A DNA stretch of 64,000 nucleotides from Bacillota bacterium. GTDB taxonomy: Bacteria; Bacillota; Sulfobacillia; JAJYWN01. This document shows positions 27,341-32,990 of the stretch, in pieces; the first letter of the stretch is position 1, and every line of letters begins with the position of its first letter. The notes under the pieces were generated by a model that was not told the DNA's origin, ran no database searches, and worked only from the letters and a program-made list of their open reading frames with translations. A program made the position numbers and the translations under genes. The stretch is from assembly GCA_021791495.1 (NCBI GenBank), contig JAJYWN010000060.1, forward strand, positions 1 through 64,000. The letters are read 5' to 3'.

Positions 27341-27762
27341 GTGGAACGCGATGAGCCCCCCGTGTCGCCGCCGGCCAATTGTGGCAGGCCGCTGACGTCG
27401 CCGGTGTCCTCTTAGTAGTCCACTCCCTTACCGAAGACCCAATCATCGCCACGCATCCGGTTTCCTTTCAGACCAAGTACTTGTCCAGTGAGGATGTGCG
27501 CATCGAGGCGCACGAGACGCCCCTGGCCGCGCCGGCAATGGTCGAAGCCTGGCACCCGCTACCCGTCGACCGGGCGGCGCTGGGCCATCTCCTGGGTGAG
27601 GTGCCCGAAGAGGTTCTCGGGCTGGTCTTAAGGATTCGGGCCAGAATTGACAGCCGGGCCGATAGGGCCGCTCGTTCTGGACCGAAGCCGTCATCTGATC
27701 CCAGTAACCCGATCGCTGCTTTCTGGTATAGGCACCAGCTCTTACTGCTTCCTCCCACCTAG
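27341..27762 (+). pseudogene. Array copy 5, frameshifted and truncated
   Basis: GTG at 27341 follows GGGAGGTG, but within ten codons (GAGCCCCCC region, about 27353-27365) one base is missing compared with copy 2, and the frame changes. The remainder from 27379 continues QLWQ-type subtype B sequence to FWYR and then ends in unrelated residues at 27762. This is the decaying edge of the array. Confidence 0.7.
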
Positions 27763-27766
27763 CGTG

Positions 27767-28206
27767 ATGAAGGAGGCGTTTCGGACGGCGAGAGGAGTGG
27801 ACCCTGTCCTTAGCCTTTCCCTGGCTGTAGGGCTGCTGGTGTTCTGCTGGTTCCGCGAGGGCAAGTCCCGCTGTTCTTCATTGTGATGGCCATAGGAGTA
27901 GTATTCTGCGGGCACACCCTGGTCTCGTTGGACCTGTCCGGCGTCGGAGCCACCTTGGCTGCTCTGATGTTGGTTTCCGCAATCCACGGTCTGGCGTTTC
28001 TCGCTTCCGGCAGAGGATACCCGCTGGGAAGCTATTACCTTGGTGGCGCCTTTCGGGATACGACCTTAAGCTTGGTCGTCGAATGGGTCTTGGCGGTTCA
28101 GGTAGGGATTAGAACAAGAAGCATGAAGAGCCTGCCCAGGTGGGTAGCCTGGGGGGCTCTTGTTCTGGTAGTTGGTGCTTCGATTCTTGGACCCGTCCTA
28201 GCCTAG
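27767..28206 (+). pseudogene. Small membrane protein with a frameshift
   Basis: ATG at 27767 opens MKEAFRTARGVDP and a hydrophobic helix LSLSLAVGLLVFCWF, then hits a stop in the first frame. One frame over, FFIVMAIGVVFCGHTLVSLD leads into further hydrophobic stretches (TLAALMLVSAIHGLAFLA and WVAWGALVLVVGASILGPVLA). A single-base loss near 27871 would explain both. If rejoined it is a roughly 146-residue protein with four membrane helices of no recognised family. The alternative is a separate 106-residue protein from GTG 27883/ATG 27886. Confidence 0.5.
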
Positions 28207-28402
28207 ACCACCAACTGAGCTATGTCTGTCGCTGCCCAGCGGGGTGCTGCGGCGAGCCGCAGCTGGCTGCGATGATCGATGGCGGGCGTCGCCTGCCTGC
28301 TCCCCTTTGTGGTCCTCGTCTGGAAGTGGTAGGAATAGCACTCCTTGAATCAAATGCTGGGGCAGGTCGGGCTCTCAAGGCCATCGACCGAATGTCCAAA
28401 TA

Positions 28403-28444
28403 TTGACTTTAGGCCCGTTCGGTGTAAAATATACTACAAACGGG
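28403..28444 (+). promoter_or_regulatory. Promoter with overlapping operator of the toxin-antitoxin operon
   Basis: TTGACT (28403-28408) and TAAAAT (28425-28430) are separated by 16 bases. An imperfect inverted repeat overlaps the -10 region: arms 28414-28426 and 28432-28444 around AAATA, with CCCGTT/AACGGG perfect and 10 of 13 positions paired. Such a site is where an MqsA-type antitoxin would bind to repress its own operon. The toxin GTG lies about 20 bases downstream. Confidence 0.62.
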
Positions 28445-28464
28445 CAAGTTGGGAGTGGCTTCCT

Positions 28465-28821
28465 GTGGACGACTTCCCGCGAAGGCCAAGACAGGAGATG
28501 CTTGACCGGCTGAACTGTATCAAGGAGCTCGTGCGGAGCGGGCCCATGCCGTACAGTTCAAAAGTCAGGGGGTTCATCGATGCGGGCCTGTACGGAGAAG
28601 CCGACGTGAAGAATGCTATCATGACCTCAAGGCGCCTGGCCAAGTCGGAGCCCGACGAACAGAATGATGCCACAGACGGCATGAAGCACTCCATGGTTGG
28701 CAGAGACCTTGATGGGAGACCGTTCTACGTGTGTGGTAAGATCATCCTGCTGTCAGACGACATGCGCGCCTTCTACATCATCACCGCCCACCTCGCTCGA
28801 GACCGGAAAGAGAGGGATTAG
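28465..28821 (+). CDS. DUF4258 / MqsR-like toxin
   Basis: 118 residues from GTG 28465, six bases after GGGAGTGG; this start places the coding region just after the promoter. Key segments are DVKNAIMTSRRLAKSEPDEQ, then KHSMVGRDLDGRPFYVCGK and FYIITAHL. This is the DUF4258 pattern, a compact RelE/MqsR-like fold usually encoded next to a YgiT/MqsA-type antitoxin, as here. Members are predicted mRNA-cutting toxins. The toxin-first order is typical of MqsRA-type modules. It is separated from the antitoxin gene by two bases. Confidence 0.76.
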   Translation: MDDFPRRPRQEMLDRLNCIKELVRSGPMPYSSKVRGFIDAGLYGEADVKNAIMTSRRLAKSEPDEQNDATDGMKHSMVGRDLDGRPFYVCGKIILLSDDMRAFYIITAHLARDRKERD

Positions 28822-28823
28822 TC

Positions 28824-29645
28824 GTGCCTGATGTGGTGTTTGGCTTTAAGTGCCCGGAATGCGGTCAAGGGACCGTCAGGGATACACGTGTTCCCACCTA
28901 CTCTACCATGATTAGGGGTTGCCCGTTTGTGGTCAGGGACGCCTTGATCGGGGTGTGCGATTCGTGTGGTTCCAAGCATTTCATTGACACCGAGACTAAG
29001 AAGTGGGCTGAAGCCTTCGAGAGGTCACAGTCTAGTCTCTACCTCTCTCCTTCGGAGATCAGGGGAGTGAGAAAGGCCCTCGGTCTGACCACAGACCAGT
29101 TCTCCTTTTTGATTGGGTGTTCCAGGCAGTCCCTTTATAATTGGGAATCGGAGACCCGCTCGGCGCCTCCGTCTCGCACAGTGGACCTGATAGTGCGGAT
29201 GCTGAAGAAGCGTCTCGATGGTCCGATCGATGTCCTTCAGTTCGTGGAGGAAGAGGCCCTCAGGTTCGGCAGAGACATCGTCGTCAGACCGAAACGACCT
29301 GCTCTGGTATACGACGCTCAGAGGAGTTTCGAGGCCACTGAGGTCAGGGAATCCCGGTTAGGCTATGGGGCTGACACGTCTGCGGCCAGGCAGGTGACTC
29401 GATTGGTCCAGAACGGAGAGGAGGTCGGTGTCTTGTTCTATGACTACCAAACGGCCTCTATCGTTATGGAGCTGGATTCGCCTCTTCCTGGAGATAGTTT
29501 CATGGCTCAAGTTGTGTTCCAGGACGGTCAGCACGTCTTATCCGCGGTTCGTTCGGACGGAACGAAAGCAGCGCTCGTTTCAAATACCAGCCGCCGGGAC
29601 TATGAGGTAGCCCGTATCGAACTTGTCCCGCGGGCAAGCTCATGA
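28824..29645 (+). CDS. MqsA-like antitoxin: zinc ribbon plus HTH plus extra C-terminal domain
   Basis: 273 residues from GTG 28824. The N-terminal YgiT-type zinc domain has C10-PE-C13 and C45-DS-C48. An XRE-type helix-turn-helix (about 76-125) has TTDQFSFLIGCSRQSLYNWESE. A further C-terminal domain of about 130 residues (VLFYDYQTASIVMEL, GTKAALVSNTS) is not in classical 130-residue MqsA and is not recognised. The protein would neutralise the toxin and repress the upstream operator. The stop overlaps the next gene's ATG by four bases (ATGA), so all three genes form one coupled unit. A 69-base partial copy of its start recurs at 32,800. Confidence 0.78.
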   Translation: MPDVVFGFKCPECGQGTVRDTRVPTYSTMIRGCPFVVRDALIGVCDSCGSKHFIDTETKKWAEAFERSQSSLYLSPSEIRGVRKALGLTTDQFSFLIGCSRQSLYNWESETRSAPPSRTVDLIVRMLKKRLDGPIDVLQFVEEEALRFGRDIVVRPKRPALVYDAQRSFEATEVRESRLGYGADTSAARQVTRLVQNGEEVGVLFYDYQTASIVMELDSPLPGDSFMAQVVFQDGQHVLSAVRSDGTKAALVSNTSRRDYEVARIELVPRASS

Positions 29646-30997
29646 GCGCAAATCCTGTAGAGAGAAACCTCACCGCCGCGCTGGAGGCCAAGCTGCGGCT
29701 TTGGGAGCTTGCGACCATCAGTGGCGAGGCTGCGGAGGCTCAGAAGCTGGTGGGCGAGGTCTACGACCTTGCTCTGACCGATGGCGCTTGTTCTGAGCTG
29801 TGGGACGAACGGGGCCTCCTTCGCCTGGTCGGGTTGTTCAAGGCGGTTCCACCCAACCAGATGGTTTTCGGGAAACAGGTGGGTGACATTGTTCAAAGGA
29901 CCGAGTTGATCTCCCAGATTAATGACCTGCTTTGGTCCGTCGCGGATACGGAGTCGGACGTCGGACAGGTGGTGGAGAGGTTAGGCCCTTTTCTGCCTGT
30001 GCGAATTCTTGATTCCGCGAAGCATAAGCTGCACGACCAATATCTCAGGGATCTAAGGACATCCCAGATACCGCTGTCGGAGAAGTGCGCGGCCTTTGTT
30101 CGTTACGTCGTTACTCAGGCGGAGGCCACCCAACTTCCCCCCACGCTTTCCGCTATCCATCGGTCGATTGACGCTCTGAAATGGAGGGAGCGCCTGGGGC
30201 TTGCCAATGTCCTTCTCCATCACCATTCGAGCGGAAACGCTATTCTAGCGGGGGTCTCTGTGGCTGCCCAAGGCGGTGCCGGGACTGTCAAGCTGACCGC
30301 CGTGAGAGATCAGGTCTTCCAAGAGACTATCGAGAGAGCGCGGGCGGCCCTCAAGGCGTCCAAGCTCCTGGCTGACAAGACCGAGCTTTTTGCGTCGATA
30401 GACCTTCCGGAGGCGCTTCTGGGTGCACCGCTTGAAGGATCCTCTGTAGGACTAGGTTCTGCCCTGGCGATGTTCAGCAGCGCCTCCAGGTTCCCGCTTG
30501 ACCCTTTCACTGCCTACACTGGTGATCTTCAGATGGACGGCGGTCACTGGGTGGTTGGGCCCGGGCAGGGCGTCGTCGCTGAATTGCGGGCGGCGGTGCG
30601 GTCTGGTTGCCGGCGAGTCTTCGTTCCGAAAGCTAACTCCGCGGACATTCCAGACGATCTCAGATCCCGGATTGAGGTCGTGGAAGTAGGCACCGCCGGG
30701 GAGGTTCTAAGGTCACTGCTCGTCCCCGTGGTGAAGGGCATTCCTGAAACTCGACAGGCGGCCAAGGCAGAGCTGCTCAGAGCCTATTGCAGGGACCACG
30801 GATGGCACCTGTCCGAGCCGATGTCTGCCCAGAACGGCATTCAGTACCGTGTCTCGCCATATAGCCCACCCGCTCAGGTCTTGACCCTGTACAATTCAGG
30901 CTCACATAACCCTGGGGAAACCAAGCATCCCCATTTTACCGACTTGCTCGCGGGCCTGTCTTGGCTAGACCCGAAAGAGACTGCGCAGACTTCTTGA
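29642..30997 (+). CDS. Lon-protease-like (S16) domain protein, catalytic lysine not visible
   Basis: 451 residues. The N-terminal 200 are helical and unrecognised. Residues about 200-365 match the Lon (S16) proteolytic domain in order: AGTVKLTAVRDQVFQETIERA, the serine motif EGSSVG (S268, for Lon DGPSAG), AYTGDLQMDGG, VVGPGQGVVAELRAAVRSGC and RRVFVPKANSADIP. Aligning RAAVRSG with Lon's AAHRGG puts V312 where the catalytic lysine of GGLKEK belongs. It is therefore either an inactive Lon-like binding protein or one with a displaced lysine. There is no AAA+ domain. It is translationally coupled to the antitoxin gene, so a role in antitoxin turnover or sensing is inferred. Confidence 0.7.
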   Translation: MSANPVERNLTAALEAKLRLWELATISGEAAEAQKLVGEVYDLALTDGACSELWDERGLLRLVGLFKAVPPNQMVFGKQVGDIVQRTELISQINDLLWSVADTESDVGQVVERLGPFLPVRILDSAKHKLHDQYLRDLRTSQIPLSEKCAAFVRYVVTQAEATQLPPTLSAIHRSIDALKWRERLGLANVLLHHHSSGNAILAGVSVAAQGGAGTVKLTAVRDQVFQETIERARAALKASKLLADKTELFASIDLPEALLGAPLEGSSVGLGSALAMFSSASRFPLDPFTAYTGDLQMDGGHWVVGPGQGVVAELRAAVRSGCRRVFVPKANSADIPDDLRSRIEVVEVGTAGEVLRSLLVPVVKGIPETRQAAKAELLRAYCRDHGWHLSEPMSAQNGIQYRVSPYSPPAQVLTLYNSGSHNPGETKHPHFTDLLAGLSWLDPKETAQTS

Positions 30998-31047
30998 CCG
31001 CCTGGAACACCGCATCGGGCTGGGTCAGGGCGAAACCGGTGGCGGCG

Positions 31048-31071
31048 GCGGGCGATGATCCCGTCGCCCGC
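31048..31071. terminator. Stem-loop between convergent genes
   Basis: A perfect 8-bp stem GCGGGCGA/TCGCCCGC with an 8-base loop lies 51 bases after the Lon-like gene and just beyond the end of the oppositely oriented zinc-protein frame. No T-run follows on either strand, so termination is plausible but not certain. Confidence 0.4.
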
Positions 31072-31079
31072 GTGCCACG

Positions 31080-31295
31080 TTACTGCAGGCGTCCCCTTCC
31101 ACCGCAAAAGGGGCATGGAACGACCATCATCTGCGGGCCGATCGCCGCTGCTGCGGGTCTTCTGATGGTCCCACGGCCATTGCAGTGGGGGCAAACGCGG
31201 CCAAACTGAGCTCCCGAAGCCGCCGCTTGACTGGCCAGAAACGCATTGGCCTGGTCCTTCTAGCGATGCACTTCCCACATGACCGCGTCAGCCAT
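31080..31295 (-). pseudogene. Small DnaJ-type zinc-motif protein with an in-frame TAG
   Basis: ATG at 31295 opens MADAVMWEVHR, meets TAG at 31260-31262, and continues KDQANAFLASQAAASGAQFG with two C-x2-C-x-G-x-G motifs (CPHCNGRG and CPFCGGRG) to TAA at 31080. The paired motifs are those of a DnaJ-type zinc centre and make the frame convincing as real protein. It would be 71 residues with the stop read through. The first motif lies 32 codons past the TAG, and no clear start codon lies between them. Confidence 0.45.
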
Positions 31296-31706
31296 CTTCT
31301 GCCTGCATTCCTGCGAGTACCGCCACAATGGAGATTGGGTACGGTTCTGGGCGGCGGTCCGCAAGCAGGCATTTAGGCTTCTGGGCCATCTGGCGGTGCC
31401 TGGTGTCGATTACGCCATGACGGAAGTGGTCCACTGCAAGTCGGCCGGAGAGCGGGGTGTGGCAGACGCCCTCTGTACTCTGCCGACCGCTACCTTGACC
31501 GCATCCTCCAGGTATCGGGGGCAAAGGTGATCGTCAGCCTTGGGGCGGTAGCAGGGACAGAGTTCGGGCGGAGGCTTTCAGTGGAGACCGCTGGCAAGGT
31601 CTTGGTTGGGCCGGTGGGGATGGCGGGCGCCGAGCGGTTCATTGTCTTCCTCCCCCACCCCAACGCCTTCAGCCAAGTCATTCTCAAGCCGGCCAACCAA
31701 AGGTAA
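31279..31706 (+). pseudogene. Uracil-DNA-glycosylase-superfamily-like gene, frameshifted
   Basis: One frame from ATG 31279 gives HNGDWVRFWAAVRKQAFRLL and TEVVHCKSAGERGVADAL. Near 31470-31485 the protein-like reading moves to another frame, SADRYLDRILQVSGAKVIVSLG and then FIVFLPHPNAFSQ, ending TAA 31704-31706. The order (W-x-x-F / E-VVHCKS / yL..iL..sGAKVIVSLG / PHP) fits the uracil-DNA-glycosylase superfamily. It overlaps the start of the minus-strand zinc-protein frame by 17 bases. The gene is likely broken, and its 5' end may be missing too. Confidence 0.45.
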
Positions 31707-31873
31707 CGGTCCAACTCCTTGGGTGCAGCTTGGGGTACTATGCTTGTGTCCCGCTGCTGGCATCGAACAAGGTCACGGGGGGCGTACCAGAGAGCCCATT
31801 CAGGTATTCGAATTCCAGACCCACCAGCGTCCCACCCCTCATCCATTTGAAGGCCTACCGATCGTTGCTGCCC

Positions 31874-32527
31874 CTACATGAGCAGCTGTCGGAAATACGG
31901 GTGCCCATCCGGTCCCTCCCTGGACAGGAGCACCAGCGCGGCATGGACGTCGGCCTCCCCGCGATGGGCCTCCGTGGGTATGATGCCGTGATGGCGCAGG
32001 AGGTTCTGCAGGCCGTAGGACGAGCAACCGGCATTGTACCAGTTAACTCCACGCATGGAACAGAGCCACGGCTTACCTCTGCAGGCCTCAGGAAAGAGCC
32101 GTTCCACAAAACCTTTGTCGAACGTGGCGTTATGGGCCACCAGGAACTCGGCTGTGTGCAGCATCCGCTGAATTAGCCGTGTGTCCAGGCGTTCTCCGCG
32201 GACCATTTCAAGGGTGATTCCGTTTACCTCAGAGGCCCTGGGATGGATGGGGATGGAAGGTTCCCGTAGGCCAACGTAGTCATCCACTACCCCCAGGATC
32301 TGTCCTGTGCGGCGGTCGAACGCGAACAGCACAAGGGCGAACTCGATGACCTCATCGCTCCACGGAGAGAGGCCCGTGGTTTCCACATCGACGAATCCGG
32401 CGATCCCCACGTTCTTACTGGCGGTAACATGGGTCGTTGGTTGCAGTCGGACGGGGGCAGGGCTAGTGTCCGGCATGGCTGCTCTCTCTTCCCTTCGCTC
32501 CGGGTTGAGCGGTGTGGTCACTTCCAT
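31874..32527 (-). CDS. DnaQ-like 3'-5' exonuclease (DEDD family)
   Basis: About 217 residues; an internal ATG (MPDTSPAP) may be the true start. Exo I is FVDVETTGLSPWSDEVIEF (D-x-E), Exo II HNATFDKGFVERLF, and Exo III in HRGEADVHAALVLL with H and D. A ribonuclease/proofreading-type exonuclease acting from 3' ends is expected; the substrate is unknown. It stands alone on the minus strand between the decayed glycosylase gene and gene scraps. A 36-base piece similar to its Exo III region recurs at about 46,536. Confidence 0.82.
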   Translation of the reverse strand: MEVTTPLNPERREERAAMPDTSPAPVRLQPTTHVTASKNVGIAGFVDVETTGLSPWSDEVIEFALVLFAFDRRTGQILGVVDDYVGLREPSIPIHPRASEVNGITLEMVRGERLDTRLIQRMLHTAEFLVAHNATFDKGFVERLFPEACRGKPWLCSMRGVNWYNAGCSSYGLQNLLRHHGIIPTEAHRGEADVHAALVLLSREGPDGHPYFRQLLM

Positions 32528-32623
32528 CCTCGAAAGGAGGAGCGGCGCGACCTCCTTGGAAAGAGATCCTCCATGTGGGACGATATTCCATAGCGGCGCA
32601 TTGTGTCAAGTTACGGAAAGCGA

Positions 32624-32763
32624 TTCCGATGGTTCGACGATCTGCTGGGAGTGCATGGAGTGCGGGGACAACGGAACCATCATCGGATGGGAACGAACGC
32701 GGTGGGATCGGCGCCGTGGGTCAGACGGCGAGATCACTGTGGAGTCCAGGGAGGACTGACCGC
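32624..32763 (+). repeat. Second, partial copy of the zinc-ribbon gene end
   Basis: This stretch is nearly identical (a handful of differences in about 140 bases) to 24,747-24,878, encoding DSDGSTICWECMECGDNGTI and the RWDRRRGSDGE tail with the same stop. No matching upstream half is present. It lies right before a fragment of the MqsA-like gene, so duplicated pieces of the 24-29 kb zone were pasted here. No intact gene lies in 32,528-32,990. Confidence 0.8.
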
Positions 32764-32799
32764 ACACTTAGCCCGGAATCGGCAGAGGAGGTTGTAGCG

Positions 32800-32868
32800 G
32801 TGCCGGACCAGGTGTTTGGCTACAGGTGCCCGGATTGTGGTCGAAGAGGGTCAGCGGTATTGGCCTAG
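32800..32868 (+). pseudogene. 5' fragment of an MqsA-like antitoxin gene
   Basis: GTG at 32800 opens VPDQVFGYRCPDCGRRGS, closely matching the first 17 codons of the antitoxin gene at 28824 (MPDVVFGFKCPECGQGT), then meets TAG at 32866-32868. The zinc-ligand pair C-x2-C is kept. It is a remnant of a second toxin-antitoxin locus or a copied fragment. Confidence 0.6.
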
Positions 32869-32990
32869 GAGGCCCGCCGTCGTGTGTGACGTCACAACGG
32901 ATAGGGGGACGGTGGACGTCAGGAGAAACCCTCCTTGGAGCAGCCACGCGCGCGGAAACCTCGGAGCGTTTGATGGGGATCGATGGCAGC

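Larger units (their letters stand above)
23880..27762 (+). repeat. Tandem array of five related gene units
   Basis: Five copies of one gene family follow each other. Each is preceded by a near-identical leader around CTGGCAGTATTCGGGAGGTG, whose GGGAGGTG is the ribosome site. Copies 2-5 are head-to-tail at roughly 540-600-base spacing; about 1.1 kb with a zinc-ribbon gene and gene scraps separates copy 1 from copy 2. Two subtypes alternate: copies 1 and 4 start with TTG and share VLYVADxVIE-type sequence, while copies 2, 3 and 5 share VLLVVH and start with ATG or GTG. The junctions after copies 2 and 4 are also nearly identical, suggesting duplication by unequal crossing-over. Confidence 0.8.

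Noticed and set aside
23880-27762. Tandem array as a transposon or phage-tail repeat cassette
   Set aside because: No transposase, integrase or terminal inverted repeats; each unit is a complete gene with its own ribosome site.
29642-30997. The Lon-like gene as a true ATP-dependent Lon protease
   Set aside because: It lacks the AAA+ module and the catalytic lysine is not at the expected position.
8946-31262. Genome-wide amber recoding (TAG read as an amino acid)
   Set aside because: Several sound genes end in TAG here (mcrB-like, DUF4258 toxin, tusA-like, MarR), so the in-frame TAGs are better explained by decay.
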